Assembly: GCA_943333275.1 (NCBI GenBank)
Contig: CALQSQ010000026.1
Location: 1-57,382, forward strand
DNA: 57,382 nucleotides
Direction: 5' to 3'
DNA from: Akkermansia muciniphila
GTDB taxonomy: Bacteria > Verrucomicrobiota > Verrucomicrobiia > Verrucomicrobiales > V1-33
The notes below the pieces were generated by a model. It was not told where the DNA came from and made no database searches. It saw only the letters and a program-made list of their open reading frames with translations. Both the position numbers and the translations under genes were made by a program. Positions 7,574-15,878 of the stretch are shown piece after piece (position 1 is the stretch's first letter; each line of letters starts with the position of its first letter).

Positions 7574-9259
7574 CTATTTCCCGGCGTGCTGAACGATAAA
7601 CTCGACGATGGGCGTGGAATCCGGCAACCCATGCGGATGGTGCTTCACGCCGGGCTTCTTAATCAGCGTGATCTTGCCGCCGAGTTTGTTGTAGCGATCC
7701 GCAATCAGCCCGGTGTTTTCCTCCCAGGGCACCACTTCATCCGCATCACCATAGACATGCAAAATCGGAACTCCCGCCCTGGCCAGCGGAGCGAGTTGAT
7801 CCACCGGATTCCCCTGGTAGGCCCGGGCTTCGGCTTCATCCTTAAACCCATACACTTTCAGCACCAGCGCCCAGTCGCCCTTGCTGCCCGGGCCTTTCCC
7901 AAAGCCGCCGGGCCAGCTTTTGAAATCGCAGACGGGAGCATCCAGATAGAGGCAACCAACGCGGGTAGGATTGGCGATGGCCCAGTTGTAGGCATACAGC
8001 CCACCGCGGCTCAATCCTGTCACCGCCGGCTTGGGTGACAGTCCGCAGACATGCGTGAGATAATCGTAAAGGGCATCCCAATCCGCCACGGCTTCCGGGC
8101 ATCCCAGCAGGTTTTGGACATCCAGATAAACAATGTGAAACCCCTTGCCCAGCAGCGCGATATCAGGATCCGGTTTGTGTCCGAAGAACTCCCCTTCCCA
8201 ACACCAAGGCTTGCCGGGTGCCACTGACTTGGGAACGACTACCGACGCCTGATGGCCCATGACGGGGAAGTCGTAACGATCATACCCATTCCAGTCGGAC
8301 TTATTTCCTGGAAAGGGAGGAGCATCCTTGGCCACTCCCTCCAGAGCGCGTTTCCGCGCCACGGCATCCAACTCCGCCGCCTTCTTCTGCGCTTCTGCCA
8401 GGGGCAATCCCTCCTTCATCCCCGGACGTTTATGACCCGTCGATGTCAGCCATGCGTCCTTCAAGATTCGCTGCTTTTCCTCGATCTTTTCCAGCACAAT
8501 GTGGTCCTCCACTTCCGACTTTAATCCCAGATAAGAAAGGATCTGCGCCGCCATGATCCGGTGCCCTGCTTCATCCGGATGCACCCCGTCTGGGGAAAAT
8601 GTATATTCCGCGCGGACCTTTCGTTTTTCCAACAACGCCTGTTTCATAGGGGTGTGCAAATCCAGCACCGTCCAACCGCGCACCCGCTGCGCCACCAGCC
8701 AGTCACTGTAGGCGGTGAGCACTTCATCATACCCTGCGAAGGGCTGAGGATAGGCATCAAGACCGGCTGGAAGCAGTCTGGCGGCAATGGGCAGGGGATC
8801 GAAGACCGGAGGCGTCATGTGGATCATGCGGGCTCCCGTTGCCAGCACCTTGGCCCGCAGGGTTTCCATGCCCTTTTGATAAGCCTCCATCCGTTCCTTG
8901 CTCAGTGGGAAATATATCCCGCAGTTCATCCCGTAACAGGCAATCACAGTATCCGGCTTGGTCTGCGCCAGCACCCGATCCAGTCGTTCATGCACCGAAG
9001 GCCGGGGAAAGGCCCCGCCCGCATGCCCGTCCTCAGATAATCCGGAAACCGTCTCGCTCGGCAGTCCGATATTCAGCAGTTCAATTTCCTGCTGCGGATG
9101 CTGCGTCACCAGCGCCGTCTCCACCAGTTCCAGATACCTGCCCGCATAGGTGATGCTATCTCCCAACACGACGATCCGATAAGGCCGGTTGGCAGGTTCC
9201 GCCGTCGCAGAAGTTACCAGTCCGAGGAGAAAACCCAGAAGCATAAGAAAATTTTTCAC
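7574..9259 (-). CDS. Secreted SGNH hydrolase fused to alpha/beta-hydrolase
   Basis: A 561-residue two-enzyme fusion with a signal peptide (MKNFLMLLGFLLGLVTSATA). Residues 27-245 are an SGNH/GDSL hydrolase: block I GDSITYAG with Ser35, a block III-like CYGMNCG, and block V DGVHPDEAGH with Asp224 and His227. Residues about 320-561 are an alpha/beta-hydrolase: nucleophile elbow GLSRGG with Ser417, an acid in VYGDADE (Asp505 or Asp507), and a histidine in VKHHPHG (540-543). SGNH enzymes of this kind are usually carbohydrate acetyl esterases. The second domain resembles prolyl-oligopeptidase/acetyl-xylan-esterase types. A linker of about 70 Lys/Glu/Ala-rich residues joins them. The start is a GTG at 9259, with AGAAGG a few bases upstream as a plausible ribosome site; an ATG five codons later would lose the positive charge of the signal peptide. 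Likely role: extracellular or periplasmic deacylation of polysaccharide. Confidence 0.88.
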   Translation of the reverse strand: MKNFLMLLGFLLGLVTSATAEPANRPYRIVVLGDSITYAGRYLELVETALVTQHPQQEIELLNIGLPSETVSGLSEDGHAGGAFPRPSVHERLDRVLAQTKPDTVIACYGMNCGIYFPLSKERMEAYQKGMETLRAKVLATGARMIHMTPPVFDPLPIAARLLPAGLDAYPQPFAGYDEVLTAYSDWLVAQRVRGWTVLDLHTPMKQALLEKRKVRAEYTFSPDGVHPDEAGHRIMAAQILSYLGLKSEVEDHIVLEKIEEKQRILKDAWLTSTGHKRPGMKEGLPLAEAQKKAAELDAVARKRALEGVAKDAPPFPGNKSDWNGYDRYDFPVMGHQASVVVPKSVAPGKPWCWEGEFFGHKPDPDIALLGKGFHIVYLDVQNLLGCPEAVADWDALYDYLTHVCGLSPKPAVTGLSRGGLYAYNWAIANPTRVGCLYLDAPVCDFKSWPGGFGKGPGSKGDWALVLKVYGFKDEAEARAYQGNPVDQLAPLARAGVPILHVYGDADEVVPWEENTGLIADRYNKLGGKITLIKKPGVKHHPHGLPDSTPIVEFIVQHAGK

Positions 9260-9354
9260 AGCCGCCTTCTAAGGCATCCGCCTCCAATGGAAATCACCAA
9301 TCCACGCTCATTTGCGCATCCGCCTTCCGTCGCTTCGGAAAAAATTTCGTTCAA

Positions 9355-10092
9355 TCACAAACTCCCACAGCGCAATTCGCGCCAGAGAGATTGATCCTTG
9401 GCGTGAGGCCAGAGGTATTCGTAGGGGCGCAATCGCGACGCCGAGGCCAGATCCGTGCCACCGACCACGGTTTCGTTCCAACTGTGCTTTGGCACGACAT
9501 GGCGGACCACGGGAAACGTCGCGCGAAAGAACTGACGGAAGGCGCTTTGCATTTTTCGATGACCAGGCCCGGTCAACAGATTGGCGGCAAAAATTCCCTT
9601 CGGTGCCAGACTGCGCTGTAGAGCGGCGGCCAGTTCCGGAGTATAAACAGTCGGACGGGAAACATCAAGTTCCCCGCTGCCATAGACATCATCCACGATG
9701 ACATCGAAGCGGCGTTTGTTGCGCAGCATCCAGGCGTAGGCATCGCCGGGGATGATTTCGATGTCCAACTCATCGAGGTGCATGAATTTCCTCGCCAGAG
9801 CGATCATACCCTGATCAAGCTCCAAGGCGGTGATTTTCACCTTGGGAAGAATATGGCGAAGCTGCCGCAATGCCGTGCCCCCGCCCAACCCCATCATCAG
9901 CAGCGATTCCGCAGGCCCCGCCCCCCTCAACAAAACCCCCGCCGTAATCGCATCCCAGGCCATCCCCGTCAAAAATCGATCCCGATGCCAAGTGGCATGC
10001 GTCGCCCCCGCCACCCGAAAATCAACCTCCTGCCCGGACCCCCAAACCTCAATCCGCTGAAAATCCGTCGTCTCCGTAGTAAGTCGTTTCAT
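9355..10092 (-). CDS. Spermidine synthase-like methyltransferase-fold protein
   Basis: A 245-residue protein of the spermidine-synthase/SAM-dependent methyltransferase fold. Motif I MMGLGGGTALRQ (66-77), the acidic end of strand 2 ALELD (89-93), GDAYAW (116-121) and the post-motif DDVYGSGELDVSRP are visible. The last has two aspartates where spermidine synthases carry catalytic acids. No transmembrane part is present, unlike many bacterial fused versions. I place the start at the ATG at 10092. A TTG 17 codons upstream would add low-complexity sequence made of CAATTTTCAA-like repeats. Whether it makes polyamines or methylates something else cannot be decided from the sequence. No speD or speA/C is nearby. 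Confidence 0.72.
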   Translation of the reverse strand: MKRLTTETTDFQRIEVWGSGQEVDFRVAGATHATWHRDRFLTGMAWDAITAGVLLRGAGPAESLLMMGLGGGTALRQLRHILPKVKITALELDQGMIALARKFMHLDELDIEIIPGDAYAWMLRNKRRFDVIVDDVYGSGELDVSRPTVYTPELAAALQRSLAPKGIFAANLLTGPGHRKMQSAFRQFFRATFPVVRHVVPKHSWNETVVGGTDLASASRLRPYEYLWPHAKDQSLWRELRCGSL

Positions 10093-10179
10093 CAATAATG
10101 TAGTTGGTCCTCCCTCACCTAACTGCCAATTTCCATTTTTCAATTTTCAAATCGCAATTTTCAATCCCCCTTCCTTCGT

Positions 10180-10214
10180 CCTTTAGCCTTTAGCCTTTAG
10201 CCTTTAGCCTTTAG
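10180..10214. repeat. Tandem heptamer, five perfect copies of CCTTTAG
   Basis: Five head-to-tail copies of CCTTTAG occupy 10180-10214, followed by a degenerate sixth (TCTTTGG). The repeat encodes the last residues and the stop codon of queC (10197-10199). Just beyond it (10133-10175) is AT-rich sequence with CAATTTTCAA occurring twice. The related string TTTAGCCTTTAGG recurs in the repeat element at 38289-38363. Confidence 0.9.
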
Positions 10215-10907
10215 TCTTTGGTCTTCCCCCGGCCCCACCGGCAAAGCCTCCTCCCACTCATACCCCGTCGGATCCACCACACCCGCCAACAGAAAAGCCT
10301 CCCGCCGTTCCACGCACGTCCCGCAGCGACCACAATGTTTCTCCCCGCCTTTGTAACAGGAATAGGTCCGGGAATAATCGACACCCAGTTCCATTCCCCG
10401 GCGCAGAATGTCCGCCTTGGTGCAATTGAGGAAGGGCGCGATGATCTCCAAATGGGCGTAAGTCCCCTGCTTGATGGCCTCGGCCATGGCCTTCATGAAA
10501 GCCGGGCGGCAGTCGGGATAAATCGCATGATCGCCGCTGTGCGCCGCTATGACCAGACCCTGCGCTCCCGTGCTTTCGGCATATCCCGCAGCGATGGCGA
10601 GCATGATCCCATTGCGAAAAGGCACGACGGTTTGCTGCATCGATGGCTCGGCGTAGTGACCATCGGGAATGTCCCCGCCGCTTTGCAGCAAATGGGAGGC
10701 AAAGGTTTCATTGATGAAGGGCAGCGCGATCACTCGATGAGGAATACCCAAGGCCGCACACTGGGCCGCAGCGCAGGCCAGTTCCCGCGCGGCGTGTTTG
10801 GAGCCGTAGTCAAAGCTCAGGGCTCCAGCAACTTCATGGGAAGCCCTGCCGTCCCATAGGGCCGTGACGCTGTCCATCCCGCCGGAGAGCAGCACGCAGA
10901 CTTTCAT
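10197..10907 (-). CDS. queC: 7-cyano-7-deazaguanine (preQ0) synthase QueC
   Basis: QueC converts 7-carboxy-7-deazaguanine to preQ0 with ATP and ammonia, a step of queuosine biosynthesis. The 236-residue product has the PP-loop SGGMDS (8-13) and the zinc site made of Cys184, Cys192, Cys195 and Cys198 (CYKGGEKHCGRCGTC). The ATG at 10907 is chosen because MKVCVLLSGGMDSVTALW is the normal N terminus. The frame stays open upstream, but only into queF. The start overlaps the queF stop by 4 bases (ATGA), so the two are one transcription unit. The last codons (RLKAKG) and the stop are built from the CTAAAGG heptamer repeat, which probably replaced the native C-terminal tail. Confidence 0.96.
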   Translation of the reverse strand: MKVCVLLSGGMDSVTALWDGRASHEVAGALSFDYGSKHAARELACAAAQCAALGIPHRVIALPFINETFASHLLQSGGDIPDGHYAEPSMQQTVVPFRNGIMLAIAAGYAESTGAQGLVIAAHSGDHAIYPDCRPAFMKAMAEAIKQGTYAHLEIIAPFLNCTKADILRRGMELGVDYSRTYSCYKGGEKHCGRCGTCVERREAFLLAGVVDPTGYEWEEALPVGPGEDQRLKAKG

Positions 10908-11347
10908 AGCGGCAACATTCCAAGCGAGGCATCGCAACCCTCCGGCGAACTCGCCTGGCACGTCAGTTGAATGCCTCCGCGAGCCCCAAACGTCCCCCGA
11001 ACCACCATCCGGCGTGGCGCACACCCGGTAACCAGATCATTGAGGATGCGATTGACGATGTCCTCGTTGAACGAGGGGGTATTGCGGAACGAAGCGAGAT
11101 AAAATTTGAGCGATTTCGTCTCCACACATTTCTCATCCGGAACATAACGAATCTGGATGTTCGCCATGTCCGGCTGCCCAGTCACGGGACACAGACTGGA
11201 AAATTCCGTGCAATCCAGATGAATCCAATAGTCCCGCGCCGAATGTCGGTTGGCAAAAAATTCCAGCCGGGCTTCCTCAGGACTGGAAGGAAGGCGGGTT
11301 TCGGATCGGCCTAGCAGGCTGATGGTGGACGTATCGGAGGCGGACAT
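10904..11347 (-). CDS. queF: NADPH-dependent preQ0 reductase QueF
   Basis: QueF reduces the nitrile of preQ0 to the aminomethyl group of preQ1. The product is 147 residues from the ATG at 11347, the length of the single-domain (YkvM-type) class. The catalytic Cys53 lies in SLCPVTGQPD with Asp60, and the NADPH/substrate segment ETKSLKFYLASFR follows. A longer frame with an upstream start adds 34 residues of non-family sequence and was not used. It is first in the queF-queC pair; queD and queE are not in the window. No preQ1 riboswitch could be recognised by eye in the 246 bases upstream (11348-11593). Confidence 0.95.
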   Translation of the reverse strand: MSASDTSTISLLGRSETRLPSSPEEARLEFFANRHSARDYWIHLDCTEFSSLCPVTGQPDMANIQIRYVPDEKCVETKSLKFYLASFRNTPSFNEDIVNRILNDLVTGCAPRRMVVRGTFGARGGIQLTCQASSPEGCDASLGMLPL

Positions 11348-11593
11348 GCGCTCAACGTAGTCCGCTCCCGCAAAAAGCAAGGCGGAGGTTGCCGGATGGG
11401 GTGAAGGTGCTGATCTTTTCGTTTCGTCGCGTGCTTTGGAGAAAATCATCTATCCCCGTTACGCAGGTGCCCGTTATTGGCGTTTGTCAAAACTCACAAA
11501 TCGACACCTTTTTACGCCCGCCTTTCCTGCGCCAAGTCGACCTGTAACCTGTCTCACTGGGCCGAACCCACGCAACTTGGCATTTTTCAACCT

Positions 11594-11959
11594 CTACTCG
11601 TGGTGTATTTGGCCGCCCGAAAATGCCGATTCTTCGAGGTCTTCATTCGCATCATGCAACTTAAATAAAAAATCAGCAACGCTCATTTTCGATTTTATAA
11701 TGACGTTATCAGAGCCGAAAACATGAAGGACCAAGCGGCCTTCCTTGGCGATACAGACTGTGTCACCACAAGCAAAAGTACCGATGGGGTATATCCCATC
11801 CGGCAGCCCTAAAACCGTTGAATTCTCAATAAACCCTTCGGCAAGTTTTTGTGATATAAATGTAAAAGATGTGGCGGTATCGTTTACGCAAATATGCCGA
11901 TACCCAGCCTCGTTTGAAGGGATTAAATTTTTAATTATCTCAGGTATCTGTATATTCAC
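11594..11959 (-). CDS. SMI1/KNR4 (SUKH)-like small protein, AT-rich
   Basis: A 121-residue protein starting at a GTG (11959). Its middle reads LPDGIYPIGTFACGDTVCIA and then RLVLHVFGSD, with an acidic C terminus and a final helix SVADFLFKLHDANED. This order is typical of SMI1/KNR4 (SUKH) proteins, many of which are immunity proteins against polymorphic toxins. The gene is visibly richer in A/T than its neighbours, a sign of recent transfer. No intact toxin gene lies next to it. Eight bases upstream of the GTG is the stop of another minus-strand frame ending FNPPEAEAGPN, which may be a remnant. Family assignment is by pattern only. Confidence 0.55.
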   Translation of the reverse strand: MNIQIPEIIKNLIPSNEAGYRHICVNDTATSFTFISQKLAEGFIENSTVLGLPDGIYPIGTFACGDTVCIAKEGRLVLHVFGSDNVIIKSKMSVADFLFKLHDANEDLEESAFSGGQIHHE

Positions 11960-12220
11960 AATTTTATCAATTAGGCCCTGCCTCAGCTTCAGGCGGATTA
12001 AATTCCGGAATTAATTTCGAGGGGGAGCCCTGTGAAGTTGCTCTCGAATCCAGGCAAGAGCAAAAGAGAGCAGTGCGCCAACGATGAAATTTTCGAGTTC
12101 TTTGGATTTTGTTCATGGAGGTTATCTTGCTCAGAATTCGACGCAAGCCGTTTGGCCAATACTCCCAGCTATCGTTTCCAGCCATCGGTGACTCCGACCA
12201 TGAAAAAACTTTGCGCCCGC

Positions 12221-13099
12221 CTAATGCTTTGGGGCACCGACGGTGCCTTCGTGGATTTCCTCCTTGCGGGCTCTGACGATGCGGTCGGCGATTTCGCTGA
12301 TCATTTCCTCGAGCACCATGCGGACGTGGCTGCCGGGGCGGAAATCGCTGGGGGCGATGTGTTTCACGCGCTGGGCGTGGGTCGCCAGTTGGTAGCATTT
12401 GCGGAAACTGTTGCGACTGGGGTCGTCGGGATTGTAAACGGCGATGGCGTGGCCTCCGAACTGGCGCATGACGGTGAAGCAGGGGACATCCGTGGGGCCG
12501 TCACCTAGATAGATCATGTTTTGAAAGGGGATGCGGCGGAGTTCACTGGGCATGTGATCGTTCACATCCTCATTCGGATCCAGCAGGCCCTTGTTGATCC
12601 GGAAGAGATACTGCGTCTTCTGGGTGTGGCTGATGACACGCTTGGGAAAGCTGATGCGTCCCTGGGCATCGGTGGCGAATTCACAGCCGAAGATAGCCTT
12701 CACGAAGGGACGCAGACGGCTGCCGTCGATGAGCGCCTTCATGCCGCTGGAAATGATGTAGTGCTCGATGGTGATGCCCATGGCACGATGCGTCTCGGTG
12801 AGCACGCCCTCCAGTTCGGTGAACATTTCCGGAAGGCCCTTGTAGAATTTCAGATTGTTCCCCAGTTTTTCCAGATCTTCATTGGTCGGGCGGTCGATGT
12901 CGAGGTAGTCGAGCAGGGTCTTTAAATAGGCGAGTTCGCTCTCCCAGCCTTCCTCGCGCACCAACTGCTGGCATTTCTTCCAAAAGGCACTGGAGTTGAT
13001 GCCAAAGGCCGGAAAGACCACCTCATCCTGCATGTAGGTGGGACTCAGGGTCTGGTCATAATCGTAGGCGATGCCAATGGTGGTTTGGGGGACGGACAT
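12221..13099 (-). CDS. HAD-superfamily phosphatase
   Basis: The 292-residue product shows the four HAD motifs: motif I YDYDQTLSP (nucleophile Asp13, acid/base Asp15), motif II IISSG, a lysine in the following cap/core region, and motif IV YLGDGPTDVP. A helical C1-type cap lies between motifs I and II (about 30-105). It is likely a cytosolic phosphatase acting on a small metabolite, phosphoserine-phosphatase-like in layout, but the substrate is unknown. The gene is alone between the AT-rich locus and an SDR gene on the same strand. The 38 bases after it toward the SDR gene show no promoter I can name. Confidence 0.85.
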   Translation of the reverse strand: MSVPQTTIGIAYDYDQTLSPTYMQDEVVFPAFGINSSAFWKKCQQLVREEGWESELAYLKTLLDYLDIDRPTNEDLEKLGNNLKFYKGLPEMFTELEGVLTETHRAMGITIEHYIISSGMKALIDGSRLRPFVKAIFGCEFATDAQGRISFPKRVISHTQKTQYLFRINKGLLDPNEDVNDHMPSELRRIPFQNMIYLGDGPTDVPCFTVMRQFGGHAIAVYNPDDPSRNSFRKCYQLATHAQRVKHIAPSDFRPGSHVRMVLEEMISEIADRIVRARKEEIHEGTVGAPKH

Positions 13100-13137
13100 G
13101 ACGCTACTAAGGCGTAAGTGGGAGAAATTGCACCCGG

Positions 13138-13923
13138 TTATTTCTTCACCGTCGCCCGGGTCTGGCCAACGGAAATGCCCCCGTCCACCAGGAACGTCTG
13201 GCCAGTGACGTAATCGCTCGCGGAGGACGCCAGAAATAGGAGCATGCCTTCGAGATCACCGGGCCGTCCGGGGCGTCCCAGCGGAATGCGTTCGCAGAGA
13301 TACTCCACCCACTGGGGGTCATCGTAGAGCACCTTGTTCTGATCCGTCCGGAACCAGCCCGGCGCGAGGCAGTTCACATTGATTCCGTGGGGCCCCCAAT
13401 CGGAAGCTAGGCTCATGGTCAGTTGCTTGATGCCACCCCGGCTCGCTCCGTAGGGAGCCAGTCCTGCGTAACCAGCCACACAGGTGACACTGCCGATCAT
13501 GATGATTTTCCCCCGGCCTTGGGCGATCATGCTTGGCGCCAGCGCCTGGGAGAGGAAGAAGGATCCCCGCAGGTTCGTTTCCAGAACCATGTTCCAATCA
13601 TCCCAGGTGACTTCCAGCGCGGGCTTGCGGGCATTGCAGCCGGCGTTGTTGACGAGGATATCGATCGTGGGAAAGGCCTCCAGGGCGGCCTTGGCGGCGG
13701 ACTTGATACTGGCGTGGTCCCGCACATCCAGAGCCAGCGGCAGACATTTGCGTCCCAGAGCCGTGGCTTCTGCGACGATGGTATCCAGCGATTCCACGGT
13801 GCGGCTGGTGACGATGAGGTCACACCCTGCCGCTGCCAGGGCCCGTGCAAATCCCAAGCCCAGTCCGCGTGAGACACCGCTGATGAAGGCTACTTTTCCG
13901 GTTAAATCTGAAGGTTGGTTCAT
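13138..13923 (-). CDS. SDR-family oxidoreductase with Arg in place of the catalytic Lys
   Basis: A 261-residue classical short-chain dehydrogenase, close in pattern to gluconate 5-dehydrogenase or 3-oxoacyl-ACP reductase types. The cofactor motif is SGVSRGLGLG (15-24), followed by NNAG (92-95), Ser145 in MIGSVT and Tyr158 in PYGASRGG. In the YxxxK motif the lysine position (162) is arginine, read directly from the codon. The C terminus has the usual VTGQTFLVDGG. The ATG at 13923 gives the normal N terminus; a longer frame runs into the bioF promoter region and is not used. The 97 bases to bioF form a divergent promoter region. Confidence 0.88.
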   Translation of the reverse strand: MNQPSDLTGKVAFISGVSRGLGLGFARALAAAGCDLIVTSRTVESLDTIVAEATALGRKCLPLALDVRDHASIKSAAKAALEAFPTIDILVNNAGCNARKPALEVTWDDWNMVLETNLRGSFFLSQALAPSMIAQGRGKIIMIGSVTCVAGYAGLAPYGASRGGIKQLTMSLASDWGPHGINVNCLAPGWFRTDQNKVLYDDPQWVEYLCERIPLGRPGRPGDLEGMLLFLASSASDYVTGQTFLVDGGISVGQTRATVKK

Positions 13924-14020
13924 GGGGGTTTTTACTTGGGCTGTGGAGGGTTGGCGAGGGAAAATTTGGATCACCCAGCGGGAGGACGGGAACGGCTTGC
14001 GAAAATTTCCAGACGGGCGC

Positions 14021-15151
14021 ATGAGTGCGGAACCCATGCGCGAACCCGCCACTGAACTTGATCTGCTCGATGCCGCCAATCTGCGGCGGAGGCTGCGTGT
14101 CGCCGAGGGTGGGATCAATTTTGCTTCGAATGACTATCTGGGTCTGGCGGACTCGGATGAGGTGAAAGCCGCGCTCCAGGAGGCGGTGGGTCGCCACGGG
14201 GCGGGAGCGGGGGCCTCGCGGCTGGTGAGCGGCACGCATGCGGCTCACCTGGCACTGGAGGAGACGTTGGCAGATTTTAAAAGCGCGGAAGCTGCCCTGG
14301 TGTTTTCGAGCGGCTACGCGGCATCGGTGGGCACGCTCAGCGGACTCCTGCGCAAGGGCGACATCGCCATTCTCGATAAACTCTGCCATGCCTCGCTGGT
14401 GGACGGAGCCAGGCTCAGCGGTGCCACCCTGCGCGTCTTTCCCCATCAGAATATGGAAAAGCTGGCGAGCCATCTGGCGTGGGCACAGGGGCAGCGCACG
14501 GCGGAGACTCGGGTGATCGTCGTCACGGAAAGCGTCTTCAGCATGGACGGCGATACCGCGCCGCTGGCTGAAATCATCCGGCTGAAAAATGCTTCCGATG
14601 CCTGGCTGCTTCTGGACGAAGCCCATGCAATCGGCGTGCTGGGGCGGGATGGAAGGGGGTTGGCCGACGCGCTGGGGGTCGCGTCGAAAGTCGACATTCA
14701 ACTCGGCACGCTCAGCAAGGCCATTGGCCTGAGCGGCGGCTATGTGGCAGCGCGTCGGGAGATCATTGATTTACTGATTAATCAGGCGCGCAGCTTCATT
14801 TACTCCACCGCCCTCCCACCGGCCCTTGCGGCCACGGCGGATTATGTGATCCGAGAAATTTTCTGCCGCCCCGCCGGTCAGCAATTGCGGGAAAAGCTCT
14901 GGCAAAATATCGCCTCGCTGAAATCCCATTTCCCCAACCCCCAAAGCGCCATTCTGCCGTTGATTCTGGGTGACGAGGCTGTGGCCATGGAAGCCAGCGC
15001 CCGACTCCAGGCGCAGGGATTGTGGATTCCGGCGATTCGATATCCCACCGTGTCCCGGGGCACGGCCCGATTGCGCATCACGGTGAGTGCCGCACATGAA
15101 CCTTCAGAACTCGCCGCCTTAAGCGAGGCACTGAACTCGCTGGCACGCTGA
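14021..15151 (+). CDS. bioF: 8-amino-7-oxononanoate synthase BioF-type aminotransferase
   Basis: A PLP enzyme of the alpha-oxoamine synthase family (376 residues) that condenses pimeloyl-ACP/CoA with alanine in biotin synthesis. Seen: NFASNDYLGLA (33-43), a substrate/PLP segment with His123, LLLDEAHAIGVLGRDGRG (Asp199, His202), and LGTLSKAIGLSGG with the PLP lysine Lys233. The start is the ATG at 14021, and a second ATG at 14036 is possible. The N terminus is about 20 residues shorter than in many BioF proteins. No other bio gene is in the window, so glycine C-acetyltransferase (Kbl) is an alternative; the shorter N terminus and the ASNDYLGL spacing favour BioF. Confidence 0.87.
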   Translation: MSAEPMREPATELDLLDAANLRRRLRVAEGGINFASNDYLGLADSDEVKAALQEAVGRHGAGAGASRLVSGTHAAHLALEETLADFKSAEAALVFSSGYAASVGTLSGLLRKGDIAILDKLCHASLVDGARLSGATLRVFPHQNMEKLASHLAWAQGQRTAETRVIVVTESVFSMDGDTAPLAEIIRLKNASDAWLLLDEAHAIGVLGRDGRGLADALGVASKVDIQLGTLSKAIGLSGGYVAARREIIDLLINQARSFIYSTALPPALAATADYVIREIFCRPAGQQLREKLWQNIASLKSHFPNPQSAILPLILGDEAVAMEASARLQAQGLWIPAIRYPTVSRGTARLRITVSAAHEPSELAALSEALNSLAR

Positions 15152-15195
15152 TCCTGGAGATTGACGAGTGACAGGGTTGGAGCCACTTGTCGGTC

Positions 15196-15801
15196 ATGTC
15201 CACGTCTGCTTATATTGGATCCGCTGTGATGCTCCTCGTTGGAGTTGCCTTGCTAGCCAGTTGCGCCCGACGCCCCGCTCCTGTGAGATCGCGCACCTGG
15301 GCGGGACCCGATGATCGCAGGTATGAGGGCGTGGTGAATTTCGGCATCGTTGCACCCAATCTTTGGCGGGGATCTCAGCCGACCGCCGAGGGATTTCGAA
15401 ATTTGGAAAAAGCAGGCGTAAAGACCATTGTGAACCTCCGCTCGGACCATGATGATCTGGAACTGCTGGGGGATACCAACCTGAAATACATCCGCATCCC
15501 AATGCGGGCATGGAATGCGAATCAAGGCAACGATGCCCAGCTGCTGCTGGTGATGATGACCTTGCGCGACCTCCTGAAGAATCCGGACTGCTGCCCGGTC
15601 TTTGTACACTGCGCGGCCGGAAGGGATCGAACGGGCTACAGTGTGGCTGCCTATCGACAGGTATTTCAAGATTGGAAGGCCGACGATGCCGTCGCGGAAA
15701 TGATCGACTTCCGGTTCAACACGCTCTGGTTTAAAAATCCCGGCTACCTCCGTAAACTGGATGTAACGAAGATGCATGCCCTGCTTAGGCGGGCACCCTG
15801 A
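15196..15801 (+). CDS. Lipoprotein with dual-specificity/tyrosine phosphatase fold
   Basis: A 201-residue protein with a lipoprotein signal: hydrophobic residues 7-21 and the lipobox LASC at Cys23. The rest is a cysteine phosphatase domain of the DSP/DUF442-like type. It has NLWRGSQPTAEGF near the start, VKTIVNLRSDHDD, and the P-loop VHCAAGRDRTG with Cys139 and Arg145 (CX5R). It would face the periplasm, where phosphotyrosine substrates are not expected, so polyphosphate or lipid phosphates are other options. The ATG at 15196 is preferred over a TTG three codons earlier. It follows bioF by 44 bases on the same strand, with no obvious link. Confidence 0.88.
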   Translation: MSTSAYIGSAVMLLVGVALLASCARRPAPVRSRTWAGPDDRRYEGVVNFGIVAPNLWRGSQPTAEGFRNLEKAGVKTIVNLRSDHDDLELLGDTNLKYIRIPMRAWNANQGNDAQLLLVMMTLRDLLKNPDCCPVFVHCAAGRDRTGYSVAAYRQVFQDWKADDAVAEMIDFRFNTLWFKNPGYLRKLDVTKMHALLRRAP

Positions 15802-15878
15802 TGATGGATCGGCCGGGGTTGTTACTTCTTGCAAATCCCCCGCCCTCGCCATAATTGCTGGATTCACCCTGATCTCGC

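Noticed and set aside
11348..11593. preQ1 riboswitch upstream of queF
   Set aside because: No short hairpin followed by an A-rich tail in the preQ1-I pattern could be made out next to the start codon.
12014..12190. Minus-strand frame of about 72 codons (MAGNDSWEYW to FNPPEAEAGPN) between the SUKH-like and HAD genes
   Set aside because: It starts inside sequence that has two other partly open frames and shows no family resemblance or ribosome site. It could be a remnant, but cannot be supported as a gene.
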